Notes: generated by a model not told the origin, from the letters alone. A DNA stretch of 53,503 nucleotides from an uncultured Bacteroidales bacterium (GCA_946059305.1 CAMGMU010000006.1:1-53503), one strand, 5' to 3'; counted from the stretch's first letter, positions 6,608 to 15,629 are shown. Made by a program: numbers and translations.

Positions 6608-8965
6608 TTATTTTTTGCGGTAAAATTCCTTCTTTTTCGGGGCAGAAACGTCGGCTTTAGCAATTATTTCTTTGCAAACATCCTCCGTAAGCTCCTCTGC
6701 TTTGATGCTTCGTGGAATCTTATAATTCTGCTCTCCTTGGCGAAGATATGCCCCAAATCGTCCGTTCATCACGAGGATATCTCCGAAAACGTGAATAGGC
6801 TCTGCGAGTTGCTTTTTCTTAGCAATGAGCTGATTGGCTTCTTCCATCGTAATCGTCATCGGGTCGATATTCTTAGGAATACTGATAAATTCGTTTCCTA
6901 CGCGGATAAACGGGCCGTACTTAGCACTTCCTATAATCACTTCCTGCCCGTCTATCTCCCCTAAGGTATAGGGCAAAGCGTGCTCAAACAGTTCCAGCGC
7001 CTCGGGTAAGGTAATCGTATAAATAGAATATCCTTTAGGCAGGCTGACAAACTTCGGTTTCTCGTCGGAATCCGTGCTGCCGAGCTGAATGCAAGGGCCG
7101 TTCTTAGCAATCTTCGCGCTCACCTCGAGTCCGGTTTTAGGGTCGATACCCAAAACGCGAGCGGCAATCTTGCCTGCCGGCACTTTCTTGACAAGCGGTT
7201 CGAAGGTTTTATAAAACTGATCTACAGTCTCATGCCAATCAGCGTTCCCTTCTGCTACTTCATCGAACTGCTTCTCAGAATTGGAAGTGAAATCATAACT
7301 GAGAATCTCCGGGAACTGCTCAACGAGAAATGCGTTAGCGGCTCTACCCAAGTCTGTAGGCAAGAGTTTGTGGCTTTCTGCACCAACCATCTCCTGCTTT
7401 TTCTTTTCGGTAATCTTACCGTTTTTAAGAACAAAGCAAGCATAGGGCCGTTTTACTCCGGTAATATTGCCATTCTCCACATACTTGCGCTGCTGAATCG
7501 TCTCGATAATAGTGGCGTAAGTTGACGGACGGCCGATGCCAAGTTCTTCCATCTTCTTTACGAGCGTAGCTTCGTTGTATCGCTGTGGAGCCTTGGAGTA
7601 GGTCTGCGTAGCCAATGTCTCGCGCATTTTGAGCGTTTGTCCTTCAGACATCAGCGGCAGCATATTGACCGAATCTAAATCACCAGCCTCTCCGCCGGCA
7701 CCTTCATTCTGACTGGCGACATTGCTGTTGGCATTGTCGTTATATACTTTGAGGAAACCATCAAAGAGCACTACCTCTCCAGACGCGGCAAACAAATAAG
7801 GTGAGTCGCTAACGGAGACCTCCATACGCGTAGTCTCCACCTCTGCATCAGCCATTTGCGAAGCCAACGTTCGTTTCCAGATGAGTTCATAGAGGTTCTT
7901 CTCGTCAGCCGACCCGCTGATGGTGCGATGCTCCATATACGTAGGGCGGATTGCCTCGTGAGCCTCTTGCGCACCCTTGGAAGCCGTCTTATATTGGCGC
8001 ATCTGATGATACGCTTCGCCGTATTCGCTTACGATTTCTTGCTTCGAGGTATGGATGGCCAAGGAAGAGAGATTCACGGAGTCAGTACGCATATACGTGA
8101 TTTTTCCGCTCTCATACAGGGCTTGCGCAATACGCATGGTTTTGGCCACGGGGAAACGCAATTTTCGAGCGGCTTCCTGCTGAAGAGAGGAGGTAGTAAA
8201 CGGAGGAGCTGGACACTTTTTGCCCGGTTTTTTCTGAATACTCACCAATCGAAACGAAGCTGTCTTAATCTGCTCGAGAAACGCCAGTGCCTCTTCTTTC
8301 GTAAGAAAGCGATGATTGAGTTCCGTACGCAAAACGGCATCATTACCTTGCGCATCTGAGCCTATAAAATCAGCCGTGATGCGATATTGGTCGGTGCTTA
8401 CAAACTGCTCAATCTCCTCTTCTCGCTCCACTACCAGTCTTACGGCAACAGACTGCACACGGCCAGCCGACAGCCCCGTAGCAATCTTGCGCCAGAGCAC
8501 GGGCGAGAGTTCAAAACCTACGATACGATCCAGCACACGACGAGCCTGCTGAGCATTCACCAGGTTATAGTCGATATCGCGTGGATTCTCAATAGCATGG
8601 AGGATAGCGCTTTTGGTAATCTCATGAAAGACCACGCGACGTGTATGCTCCGGCTTCAAGTGCAGCACCTCTTTCAAATGCCAGGCTATTGCTTCTCCTT
8701 CGCGGTCTTCATCAGAAGCCAACCATACCATATCGGCTTTGGCGGCCTCGGTGCGCAACGTGTGGATAAGGTGTTCCTTGCTCGAATCAATCACGTAATT
8801 GGGCTCGTAGCCATTCGTAAAATCTATACCTAAACTATTTTTTCCCTGCCCCTCTATATCGCGAATATGTCCTTGTGATGACAACACATGAAAATCGTCA
8901 CCTAAGAATTTCTCTATTGTTTTGGCTTTGGCAGGAGACTCTACAATTACCAGATTCTTACTCAT
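6608..8965 (-). CDS. topA: DNA topoisomerase I (type IA)
   Basis: Relaxes negative supercoils by single-strand passage. 785 residues. The N-terminal TOPRIM domain has LVIVESPAKAKTIEKFLG (residues 4-21) and WLASDEDREGEAIAWHL. The core contains SAGRVQSVAVRLV and the active-site tyrosine in GKITYMRTDS (about residues 290-300). The C-terminal 200 or so residues hold topoisomerase C-terminal repeats (ILGIDPKTGLEVSAK, IGSAKYGPFIRVG, GRFGAYLRQG) and a Lys-rich end, with no Cys zinc fingers, as is usual in Bacteroidota. Transcribed from 9073-9104 with a leader of about 100 bases. Confidence 0.97.
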   Translation of the reverse strand: MSKNLVIVESPAKAKTIEKFLGDDFHVLSSQGHIRDIEGQGKNSLGIDFTNGYEPNYVIDSSKEHLIHTLRTEAAKADMVWLASDEDREGEAIAWHLKEVLHLKPEHTRRVVFHEITKSAILHAIENPRDIDYNLVNAQQARRVLDRIVGFELSPVLWRKIATGLSAGRVQSVAVRLVVEREEEIEQFVSTDQYRITADFIGSDAQGNDAVLRTELNHRFLTKEEALAFLEQIKTASFRLVSIQKKPGKKCPAPPFTTSSLQQEAARKLRFPVAKTMRIAQALYESGKITYMRTDSVNLSSLAIHTSKQEIVSEYGEAYHQMRQYKTASKGAQEAHEAIRPTYMEHRTISGSADEKNLYELIWKRTLASQMADAEVETTRMEVSVSDSPYLFAASGEVVLFDGFLKVYNDNANSNVASQNEGAGGEAGDLDSVNMLPLMSEGQTLKMRETLATQTYSKAPQRYNEATLVKKMEELGIGRPSTYATIIETIQQRKYVENGNITGVKRPYACFVLKNGKITEKKKQEMVGAESHKLLPTDLGRAANAFLVEQFPEILSYDFTSNSEKQFDEVAEGNADWHETVDQFYKTFEPLVKKVPAGKIAARVLGIDPKTGLEVSAKIAKNGPCIQLGSTDSDEKPKFVSLPKGYSIYTITLPEALELFEHALPYTLGEIDGQEVIIGSAKYGPFIRVGNEFISIPKNIDPMTITMEEANQLIAKKKQLAEPIHVFGDILVMNGRFGAYLRQGEQNYKIPRSIKAEELTEDVCKEIIAKADVSAPKKKEFYRKK

Positions 8966-9072
8966 TATCGTTTGAATTTTTCGGTTTAAACCCCTTCAAA
9001 TCTTGTGCCAAACGGATTATATATATAATATATAAGGTGTGGTTTAGCCAATTTTTAGGGCGAAAACGGCGG

Positions 9073-9104
9073 CAAAAGTACTGCTTTTTCTTGAAATAAC
9101 CAAA
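9073..9104 (-). promoter_or_regulatory. Promoter of topA
   Basis: TTTG (9104-9101), 20 bases, TACTTTTG (9080-9073). The expected start leaves a leader of about 100 bases before the ATG at 8965, including an AT-only tract (about 9019-9033), possibly sensitive to supercoiling. Confidence 0.75.
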
Positions 9105-9141
9105 TTTTTCAGCACTTTTTTTTGTAATGTTGGGTATAGGC

Positions 9142-9172
9142 TTGCGTATATACAAATAAATTTGTATCTTTG
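9142..9172 (+). promoter_or_regulatory. Promoter of the CAAX-type protease gene
   Basis: TTG (9142-9144), 20 bases, TATCTTTG (9165-9172). The leader to the ATG at 9190 is only about 10 bases. Confidence 0.7.
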
Positions 9173-9189
9173 CAAAAAAAATTTTATTT

Positions 9190-10125
9190 ATGGCTTTTAG
9201 AGAGAAAATGTCAAACGCTCATCCGCTGCTGAAGGGTGTGCTATGGCTTGGAATAATGGGGCTGCTCTTCGTAATTTCGATGGCAGCTTATGTATTATAT
9301 GTAAGGCTTACAGGCGTTCAAACCGTGCTTGAGCTTAAGATGGCGCAATTGGTGCAATCGGTAATGGTGTTCGTAGTGCCATCCTTACTTGCGGTATGGT
9401 GCTGGAGCTCTCGTCCTTCCGAATGGTTGCGTCTGCGTGCAGTAGGTAATGGTTGGGTATATGCTTTGATTGTGATGCTGATGATTGTATCCCAACCGGG
9501 CATCAACATGCTCGCCACCTGGAATGAAGGTATCCGTTTGCCTGCGTTCATGAGCGAGTTAGAGCAGCATTTTCAAGACATGGAAGCATCGGCTCGTGAA
9601 CTAACAGAGATGCTAGCTGCCGCACCCACAATCGGTGCTTTGCTGCTCAATCTAATCGTGTTGGCAGCGGTGCCAGCCATAGGTGAAGAGCTGACGTTCA
9701 GAGGGGTTGTTCTCGGGCTCACGGATGGCGATACCACCCTCGGCCCACGCACATCGCCCACCCTACGCACACACCTGGCTGTTTGGACTGTAGGCATCAT
9801 CTTCAGCCTTATCCATTTTCAGTTTTATGGTTTTATTCCGCGTATGCTCTTAGGCGTTGTGCTGGGCTATCTGCTGGTTTGGACCGGCAGTTTGTGGGCA
9901 CCAATGGCAGCCCATTTTACGAACAACGCCTTGGTCGTACTCCTGTATTTCGCAGAAGAACATTTTTCAATCAACAGCGAATCGCTTGAATCATTCGGCA
10001 CCGGCACTACCTCTTGGGCGGGTTGGCTGAGTCTCTTGCTCAGTCTGCTGCTGCTTTGGCTCGTTCGAAACGCCGTTCAGCAACAATCATCAGCGCCTCA
10101 TCCAGCAGGTCCTGGGGAAGCATAA
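9190..10125 (+). CDS. CPBP-family (CAAX-type) intramembrane metalloprotease
   Basis: 311 residues with about seven hydrophobic segments. The family motifs are present: GEELTFRGVVLG (EExxxR, about residues 165-176), FSLIHFQFYGFIPRMLLG (catalytic His) and HFTNNALVV near residues 240-250. Homologues in bacteria are membrane proteases, some linked to bacteriocin immunity or protein maturation; the substrate here is unknown. It has its own promoter and is divergent from topA. The last 86 bases overlap the 3' end of the convergent gene at 10040-10513. Confidence 0.88.
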   Translation: MAFREKMSNAHPLLKGVLWLGIMGLLFVISMAAYVLYVRLTGVQTVLELKMAQLVQSVMVFVVPSLLAVWCWSSRPSEWLRLRAVGNGWVYALIVMLMIVSQPGINMLATWNEGIRLPAFMSELEQHFQDMEASARELTEMLAAAPTIGALLLNLIVLAAVPAIGEELTFRGVVLGLTDGDTTLGPRTSPTLRTHLAVWTVGIIFSLIHFQFYGFIPRMLLGVVLGYLLVWTGSLWAPMAAHFTNNALVVLLYFAEEHFSINSESLESFGTGTTSWAGWLSLLLSLLLLWLVRNAVQQQSSAPHPAGPGEA

Positions 10126-10513
10126 TTTCGCGCAACTGCAGACTGCGGAGCCAGCCGGCTACGTCTTTATCTTGCAATGTATAGAAGACTTCTTGCAGAT
10201 CAGCGAGGTCCTTTTCTGAATACTGTTCGGGCGCTATCCCTCGCAGGCGGTCGAGCTCCTCATCATCGTAATACACAATCTCGGGTTTGGCGGTAAGCAA
10301 CGATTCGCGTTCGCAAACGGCATGTCGGCCGCAGCACTCATCATCTACCGGAACGCGCACCATCTTTTCTGCCTGAGGCTCCTCGCCTCGGGCTATTGCT
10401 GCTTGACGCTCTGCTTCAAGCGTTTTCTGACGCTTGCGCTCACGTATCTCCATCAGCACCATCGTTAGGAGCATCAGCAGGAGAAACGCTATCAATATGA
10501 TTAAGGTATCCAT
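10040..10513 (-). CDS. Conserved Bacteroidales protein of unknown function, membrane-anchored
   Basis: 157 residues. One N-terminal membrane segment (about 3-22) is followed by a charged, probably coiled segment (ERKRQKTLEAERQAA) and a soluble domain with the Cys-containing motif DDECCGRHAVCE (about 57-68). It probably faces the cytoplasm. Its position 41 bases downstream of parE on the same strand suggests cotranscription. I recognise it as a conserved Bacteroidales family but know of no assigned function. Its 3' end overlaps the CAAX-type protease gene by 86 bases, tail to tail. Confidence 0.75.
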   Translation of the reverse strand: MDTLIILIAFLLLMLLTMVLMEIRERKRQKTLEAERQAAIARGEEPQAEKMVRVPVDDECCGRHAVCERESLLTAKPEIVYYDDEELDRLRGIAPEQYSEKDLADLQEVFYTLQDKDVAGWLRSLQLREIMLPQDLLDEALMIVAERRFERAKAAAD

Positions 10514-10554
10514 AATATCTGCGGCATACGCTATTCTGATTCTGCAGCAGACGC

Positions 10555-12477
10555 CTATTCGGAGTCTGCGTCGTCTTGTTCGATTACCAGGTTTTCGATG
10601 ATAAACTGCTGGCGCTCGGCCGTGTTTTTACCCATATAGAAACTCAAGAGTCCGCTCACCGAGTCTTCCTTGCGCAGACTTACCTGATCCAGACGGATAT
10701 CTTTGCCGATGAAACCGCTAAATTCAGCAGGATCAATCTCGCCAAGGCCTTTGAATCGGGTAATCTCAGGGTTCTTTACCTCTGCAAGTGCTTTGAGGCG
10801 CTCTTCCTCCGAATAGCAATACCGGATTTCCTGCTTGTTCTTCACGCGGAATAGGGGTGTTTGGAGGATATACACATGGCCTTTCTTCACCAGTTCTGGG
10901 AAAAACTGCAAGAAGAAGGTAAGCATCAAAAGTCGGATATGCATACCATCTACATCGGCATCGGTAGCAATAATCACCTTGTTGTATCGGAGGTCATCGA
11001 GGCCGTCCTCGATATTGAGAGCCGACTGCAGGCAGTTGAACTCCTCGTTTTCATATACCACTTTCTTGGTGAGTCCATAGGAGTTGAGCGGTTTACCACG
11101 GAGGGAGAAAACGGCTTGGGTGTTCACATCCCTACTCTTGGTAATGCTGCCCGAAGCGGATAGACCCTCGGTGATGAAGATGGCGCTCTCATATCGCAAA
11201 TCGACTTCCGAGCCCTTGCTGGCGTATTGCGGTTTGGCATCGTTGAGATGCACACGGCAGTCGCGCAGTTTGGGGTTATTAAGCAGGTTCTTCTTGGCGC
11301 GCTCGCGAGCCAATTTCGTAACGCCCGCAATCGCCTTGCGCTCCTTCTCTGACTCCTGAATCTTCTGTAACATCTTCTGCACCGTATCGGGCGCTTTATG
11401 CAGATAATTATCGAGTTCACGCTTTACGAAATCGTTGACAAACTTATTCACCGAGATAGCATCCTCAGCCAGCGACATGTCCTTTGAACCCAGTTTCACC
11501 TTCGTCTGACTCTCGAAGGTTGGCTCTTCCACGTTGATGGCTATGGCCGCTACTATGCCGTTTCGAATATCGCTCAGTTCCATGTTTTTTTGGAAAAACT
11601 CCTTTATCGTCTTCCCGAGAGCCTCTCGGTAAGCCGCCTGATGGGTGCCGCCGAGGGTGGTGTGTTGGCCGTTAACAAACGAATGATACTCCTCGCCGGT
11701 CTGGTCAGTATGCGTGAGCGTTATCTCGATATCCTCGCCTTGAAGGTGGATGATGGGATAAAGGGGTTCTGCGGTCATGTTCTCTTTCAAGAGGTCCATC
11801 AAGCCGTCTTTGGAATGAAACTTCATCCCGTTGTATTTGATTGTGAGGCCCGTATTGAGGTAGGAGTAATTGCGCAGGAGCGTCTCGATGTACTCGCTGC
11901 GGAATTGATAATTCTCAAAAAGCCCTTTGCTGGCATCCGGCTGGAACTCGATGTAGGTTCCTCGAGCGGCCCCCTCCGTATTGGGAACAATGCCGGAGTC
12001 GCTCACCAGATGGCCCTGATGAAACTCAGCACGACGCGTCATACCATCCTCGCGAAACGACTGCACTACGAAATGCTCCGAAAGCGCATTCACCGCCTTC
12101 GTACCTACACCATTCAAACCTACGGATTTCTTAAACGCTTTCGTGTCGTACTTTCCGCCAGTATTCAGAATAGACACCGCCTCTACCATTTTGCCCAAAG
12201 GAATACCGCGCCCGTAATCGCGAACCGTCACTCGGCCGTTGGGCACTTCGCATTCCACGGTCACCTCTATCACCTTCCCCTCTTTCATGCGGAACTCATC
12301 GATAGAGTTATCAACCGTTTCTTTGATTAGCACGTAGATGCCATCGTCTTCTTGGCGACCATCGCCCAATTTCCCGATATACATTCCCGGGCGACGACGA
12401 ATGTGTTCGCGGTCGTCGAGATGGATGATATTGTCGTCGTTATAGGAAGCAGCTTGTTGTTGTTCTGTTTCAGCCAT
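10555..12477 (-). CDS. parE: DNA topoisomerase IV subunit B (ATPase subunit)
   Basis: 640 residues. The GHKL ATPase domain shows [22 protein letters not shown] and [13 protein letters not shown]. Next come the S5-type transducer and a TOPRIM domain with [11 protein letters not shown] and [16 protein letters not shown], then [13 protein letters not shown]. The C-terminus ([18 protein letters not shown]) and length fit Bacteroidota ParE rather than GyrB. With ParC it decatenates chromosomes; parC is not in the window. I chose the ATG at 12477 because it lies about 18 bases after the expected start of transcription; an in-frame ATG at 12504 falls in the promoter. Confidence 0.93.
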   Translation of the reverse strand: MAETEQQQAASYNDDNIIHLDDREHIRRRPGMYIGKLGDGRQEDDGIYVLIKETVDNSIDEFRMKEGKVIEVTVECEVPNGRVTVRDYGRGIPLGKMVEAVSILNTGGKYDTKAFKKSVGLNGVGTKAVNALSEHFVVQSFREDGMTRRAEFHQGHLVSDSGIVPNTEGAARGTYIEFQPDASKGLFENYQFRSEYIETLLRNYSYLNTGLTIKYNGMKFHSKDGLMDLLKENMTAEPLYPIIHLQGEDIEITLTHTDQTGEEYHSFVNGQHTTLGGTHQAAYREALGKTIKEFFQKNMELSDIRNGIVAAIAINVEEPTFESQTKVKLGSKDMSLAEDAISVNKFVNDFVKRELDNYLHKAPDTVQKMLQKIQESEKERKAIAGVTKLARERAKKNLLNNPKLRDCRVHLNDAKPQYASKGSEVDLRYESAIFITEGLSASGSITKSRDVNTQAVFSLRGKPLNSYGLTKKVVYENEEFNCLQSALNIEDGLDDLRYNKVIIATDADVDGMHIRLLMLTFFLQFFPELVKKGHVYILQTPLFRVKNKQEIRYCYSEEERLKALAEVKNPEITRFKGLGEIDPAEFSGFIGKDIRLDQVSLRKEDSVSGLLSFYMGKNTAERQQFIIENLVIEQDDADSE

Positions 12478-12501
12478 AGTTATCCAATGTAATTTCGACT
12501 G

Positions 12502-12533
12502 CAAAGGTACTAAAAAAAATTGAGATAGCCAAA
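12502..12533 (-). promoter_or_regulatory. Promoter of parE
   Basis: TTTG (12533-12530), 20 bases, TACCTTTG (12509-12502), an exact consensus, with an approximately 18-base leader. Confidence 0.85.
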
Positions 12534-12633
12534 AATTATAACAAAAAATCTCAAAATTCTACAAAATTCTCAACGAGCATAGCGCATTAGTAGGCGTGCT
12601 CTGTCTGTTTAGTCCTTCCAGATTTGCTTGCGG

Positions 12634-12688
12634 TCGTTGGCAACGAATATCATAGGGAGAAATATTGCTCGTTGGCAGCGAATATCAT
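12634..12688. repeat. 20-base direct repeat in the intergenic region
   Basis: TCGTTGGCAACGAATATCAT (12634-12653) recurs with one change at 12669-12688. The rest of the 12534-12798 gap between two divergent promoters holds no gene or other structure that I can support. Confidence 0.65.
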
Positions 12689-12798
12689 TCTCTTTCTTTT
12701 GCCTGCGGATAGTATTCGCTCCATAATTTCAAAAATCTTACAATTTGCCCCTCAGCAGATTAAAAAAGGTTAAATCTGCATCGTAAACCTCCTAAAAA

Positions 12799-12830
12799 TT
12801 TGGTACATAAGCAAATTTTGTGTACCTTTG
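12799..12830 (+). promoter_or_regulatory. Promoter of the acyl-CoA synthetase gene
   Basis: TTTG (12799-12802), 20 bases, TACCTTTG (12823-12830). The leader to 12848 is about 11 bases. Confidence 0.85.
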
Positions 12831-12847
12831 CCTAACCATTTCAAAAA

Positions 12848-14512
12848 ATGTACATTATGTCAACACCTACCAAACACATTTTCTCGTACATCAACGAGTC
12901 CATTCGCACCAATTGGGAGCGTCCCGGCTTTTCCGATTATGGCGAAAAAACCAACTATACTTATGGCGAGATTGCTACTCAGATTGCTCGCCTGAACCTT
13001 TTCTTTGAGCTGGCAGGCGTAGAGAAAGGCGGTAAGATTGCTTTCTGCGGAGGCAACAGCTCCAACTGGGGCGTAAGTTTCCTCTCCGTATTAGCTTATG
13101 GCGCAGTAGCTGTAAGCATCCTGCCGGACTTCACCGGACCGGATGTAGAGAAGTTGGTGAACCACTCCGAGTCGCAGATTCTGATTGCCGGCCCCGTTGT
13201 AGCCAACAAAATCAAGTTCGAGAACATGCCCAGCATCAAGGCTGTTATCAGCATGAAGGACTTCTCTATCCTCTATGCGCAGACCGACAACTATCAGAAA
13301 GCGTTCGATAACCTCGATGCTGCTTTTGCTAAGCGTTACCCAGATGGATACAAACCCGAATACGTTCATTATCAAGACGATAACCTCGACGACCTCGCGC
13401 TTATCAACTACACCTCAGGCACCACCTCTGCGCCCAAGGGAGTGATGCTTACCTATCGTTCGCTCTCTACTAACTGCACTTTCGGACAGGAGTGGATTCC
13501 CAATTCGCCGAATGATAATATTGTATCGATGCTTCCGCTTGCACACATGTTCGGCATGATGTTTGAATTCATCTATCAGGTAGCCGGCGGCACACATGTA
13601 TTCTTCATCACACGACTGACCACACCTATCCTGATGAAGGCATTCCAAGACTGCAGTCCGTATCTGATTCTGACGGTGCCCCTCGTATTGGAGAAGATTT
13701 ACCAAAAGAAAATCAAACCGATGGTGAATAAGCCGCTCATCAAGTTCCTTTGGCATGTGCCCGGAGTGAATAAGATTATTAAAAACAAGGTACGCGATGG
13801 TTTGATGACGGCTTTCGGAGGCAAACTTAAGAGTTTGATTATTGGAGGCGCTGCGCTGAATGGCGAAGTAGAAGCTTGCCTTAAAGAAATCGGTTTCCCC
13901 TTCCTCGTTGGATACGGCATGACCGAATGCGGCCCGCTTATCTCGTATGTACCTTGGCAGGAGTTTGCGCCCCATAGTTGCGGACGTATCGTTGATCGTA
14001 TGGAAATCAAAATCGACTCGTCTGATCCGCTCCACGAAGTGGGTGAGATTCTCGTGAAAGGCGAGGCTTGCATGATTGGCTATTATAAGAACCCCGAAGC
14101 TACCAAGGCCGTACTGATGGAGGATGGTTGGCTCCGCACGGGAGACCTCGGGTTGCTCGACCAGAAGGGCAATATCTATATCAAGGGCCGCAATAAGAAC
14201 ATGATCCTTGGACCTTCCGGACAAAACATCTATCCCGAGGAGATAGAGGATTTGATCAACTCTATCGATGAGGTAGTTGAGTCACTTATCGTGGATCGTG
14301 ACCATAAATTAGTGGCGCTCGTTTATCCGGATTATGAGCTACTGAAGACGCCCGAGTATGCCGATAAGGACATCAAGACACTCATCACTTCAGCCATCAA
14401 GAACATCAACAAGCACCTCCCGCAATACAGCCAGATTTCTGACGTTGAAATTCGTGAGCAGGAATTTGAGAAGACCCCAAAACGCAGTATCAAGCGCTTC
14501 ATGTATAAGTAA
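12848..14512 (+). CDS. AMP-forming long-chain acyl-CoA synthetase
   Basis: Activates a carboxylic acid, probably a fatty acid, to its CoA thioester through an acyl-AMP intermediate. 554 residues. The ATP-binding loop YTSGTTSAPKGVML lies at about residues 188-201, the adenine motif GYGMTECGPLISY at about 355-367 and TGDLGLLDQKGNIYIKGR at about 432-449. The C-terminal KTPKRSIKRF supplies the usual late lysine region. Two in-frame ATGs compete (12848 and 12857); the first follows an A-rich stretch typical of Bacteroidota. Substrate chain length cannot be read from the sequence. A terminator follows at 14620. Confidence 0.9.
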   Translation: MYIMSTPTKHIFSYINESIRTNWERPGFSDYGEKTNYTYGEIATQIARLNLFFELAGVEKGGKIAFCGGNSSNWGVSFLSVLAYGAVAVSILPDFTGPDVEKLVNHSESQILIAGPVVANKIKFENMPSIKAVISMKDFSILYAQTDNYQKAFDNLDAAFAKRYPDGYKPEYVHYQDDNLDDLALINYTSGTTSAPKGVMLTYRSLSTNCTFGQEWIPNSPNDNIVSMLPLAHMFGMMFEFIYQVAGGTHVFFITRLTTPILMKAFQDCSPYLILTVPLVLEKIYQKKIKPMVNKPLIKFLWHVPGVNKIIKNKVRDGLMTAFGGKLKSLIIGGAALNGEVEACLKEIGFPFLVGYGMTECGPLISYVPWQEFAPHSCGRIVDRMEIKIDSSDPLHEVGEILVKGEACMIGYYKNPEATKAVLMEDGWLRTGDLGLLDQKGNIYIKGRNKNMILGPSGQNIYPEEIEDLINSIDEVVESLIVDRDHKLVALVYPDYELLKTPEYADKDIKTLITSAIKNINKHLPQYSQISDVEIREQEFEKTPKRSIKRFMYK

Positions 14513-14527
14513 TGGTTGCGGTATGGC

Positions 14528-14614
14528 GCATGTATAGTACTGTCATCCCGCATGATGCATGTATTGTACTGTCATCTTGCATGATGCATGTATTGTACTT
14601 TCATCCCGCACGAT
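14528..14614. repeat. 29-base tandem repeat, three copies
   Basis: Units at 14528-14556, 14557-14585 and 14586-14614, each built as GCATGTATTGTACT then (G/T)TCATC and CGCATGAT-like bases, with a few differences. It lies between the synthetase stop and its terminator. Confidence 0.85.
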
Positions 14615-14619
14615 TCTAC

Positions 14620-14656
14620 AAGAAACCTCATCGCTTCGGTGGTGAGGTTCTTTATT
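14620..14656 (+). terminator. Terminator of the acyl-CoA synthetase gene
   Basis: AAGAAACCTCA (14620-14630) pairs with TGAGGTTCTTT (14643-14653), apart from one A bulge, followed by further T-rich sequence. It sits 107 bases after the stop, beyond the tandem repeat. Confidence 0.75.
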
Positions 14657-14665
14657 TATATTGTT

Positions 14666-14713
14666 CGTGGCAGCCCTGGAACAGGCTTTAGGGCTACTGG
14701 AACAGCCACAGGG
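14666..14713. repeat. Single TGGAAC-linked hairpin unit, array type
   Basis: CTGGAACAGGCTTTAGGGCT followed by ACTGGAACAGCC resembles one unit of the array at 53154-53415 (CTGGAACAGAGCCTCAGGCT followed by CTACCTGGAAC). Pairing of AGCC with GGCT is possible. It seems to be a solitary copy of the same repeat family. Confidence 0.45.
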
Positions 14714-14763
14714 GAAAAAACAAAAAAACTGCCGATTTTGGAAAGTGTCTATGCTTGCGGAGA

Positions 14764-14859
14764 CTGTCTACTTTCTTAGGAAAAACAGTATTAACCTGTC
14801 TACTTTTGCGGAAAAGAAAGTACTAACCTGTCTACTTTTTTTAGGAAAAGACAGTTTGA
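14764..14859. repeat. 32-base tandem repeat, three imperfect copies
   Basis: CTGTCTACTTT begins at 14764, 14796 and 14828, each followed by a GGAAAA-containing stretch and an (A)CAGTA/AAGTACTAAC-like end. AT-rich; no function apparent. Confidence 0.75.
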
Positions 14860-14876
14860 TACTTTTTCACAAAAAC

Positions 14877-15115
14877 GTAACAAACGTTACAAACGTTACA
14901 CATTCGAGAGTAAGGTGTCTATACCTGCTTTTTCAGTCATTACTCCCACTTTTGATCACTTTACTACCTACTTTTCGGTATTTTTCATGTACTTTTATAG
15001 CAAATTTAAATGATAAAATTTAGGGGGTATTTCGTAGGGGGTAGTATTTATATTATACTATATGCGCACGCGTGCCTGAGACTCAAAAATGTGTAACGTT
15101 TGTAACGTTTGTAAC
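14877..15115. repeat. Wide inverted repeat of GTAACGTTT iterons
   Basis: GTAACAAACGTTACAAACGT (from 14877) and its reverse complement ACGTTTGTAACGTTTGTAAC-type units (about 15089-15115) are about 25-27 bases long and flank an approximately 185-base AT-rich centre that contains two AGGGGGTA words and a CGCACGCG string. Each arm is itself a tandem of 9-base units. Such arms could be protein-binding iterons or relics of a mobile element's ends; no gene remains between them. Confidence 0.7.
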
Positions 15116-15261
15116 GCTTCGTCGCTGCGCGCCTTGCTGTTTTGATATAAATGCCAACGTGAGGTGGTTGTAAATATGCAACTACTACGATTTTTTTCGT
15201 ACTTTATTGCATTTTTTCGGATTTCGTGCATTTTACCCTCAAATTATTCAAAATTTTGTAC

Positions 15262-15269
15262 TACCTTTG
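15262..15269 (+). promoter_or_regulatory. Promoter-like -7 box upstream of repeat cassette B
   Basis: TACCTTTG followed by CACTCGCATTC, the same downstream bases as after the box at 685-692. The -33 side is not recognisable, so the promoter may be weak. Confidence 0.35.
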
Positions 15270-15366
15270 CACTCGCATTCGGCACTTGAGTCGCATAGCC
15301 GATACCGCTCCACTAAATCGGCGGGCGACCAAGGCCTCTGCTCTCCCCAAAAATCCGAGATTTTCG

Positions 15367-15481
15367 GGGGGCCCAATGAAGATGCATCGCACGCTCATCG
15401 CACGTTCATCGCGTTACCATCGCACACACGAACACGTGTAAACAACAAGCGAACATGGTGTTTCCTGCAGATGCAAGTCGA
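15367..15481 (+). repeat. Dispersed repeat cassette, copy B
   Basis: Partner of 835-949: G-run plus GGCCC, four CATCGC motifs, then the AAGCGAACATGGT block ending at GTCGA. Directly upstream, CCCC-AAAAATC-CGA-GATTTT-CGGGG forms a hairpin at about 15345-15371, where copy A has a differently composed CCCC/GGGG hairpin. The structure thus seems better kept than the sequence in that part. Confidence 0.75.
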
Positions 15482-15509
15482 GTTTAAATATTCTAGACAA
15501 CGAGAAATA

Positions 15510-15520
15510 GGCCGAAGGCC
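15510..15520. repeat. Short hairpin GGCC-GAA-GGCC
   Basis: Same design as array units such as GCGC-GAA-GCGC and GCCC-GAA-GGGC near the window's right end. It lies 29 bases after repeat cassette B and is followed by GTTGTTCC. Confidence 0.45.
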
Positions 15521-15629
15521 GTTGTTCCTAAAATAAAACATGTCAGCAACGATAACACATACATTTGACATGTTGAATTGCCATTTAAAAAATAGGGTAT
15601 TGGGCTTTGGTGAATTTTATACTGAATAT

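Larger units (their letters stand above)
14657..15629. other. Gene-free, repeat-rich intergenic region
   Basis: Almost 1 kb with no convincing gene. In order it holds a TGGAAC-linked hairpin unit (about 14666-14713), a 32-base tandem repeat (14764-14859), a wide inverted repeat made of GTAACGTTT units (14877-15115), a promoter-like box (15262-15269), repeat cassette B (15367-15481) and a GGCC-GAA-GGCC hairpin (15510-15520). The order of repeat types resembles that of 1-1034. Confidence 0.6.

Noticed and set aside
11590..12330. A 246-codon open frame on the plus strand.
   Set aside because: Antisense to parE, no recognisable domain or promoter.
12600..12750. A possible CRISPR-like pattern from the 20-base repeat spaced by 35.
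   Set aside because: Only two copies with one mismatch, and no cas genes in the window.
13415..14224. A 269-codon open frame on the minus strand.
   Set aside because: It lies wholly within the acyl-CoA synthetase gene, has no family-like motifs, and mirrors codon bias of the real gene.
15226..15441. A short frame ending MKMHRTLIARSSRYHRT-like through repeat cassette B.
   Set aside because: The equivalent frame in cassette A lacks the ATG and continues differently, and the peptide simply reads the CATCGC repeats.
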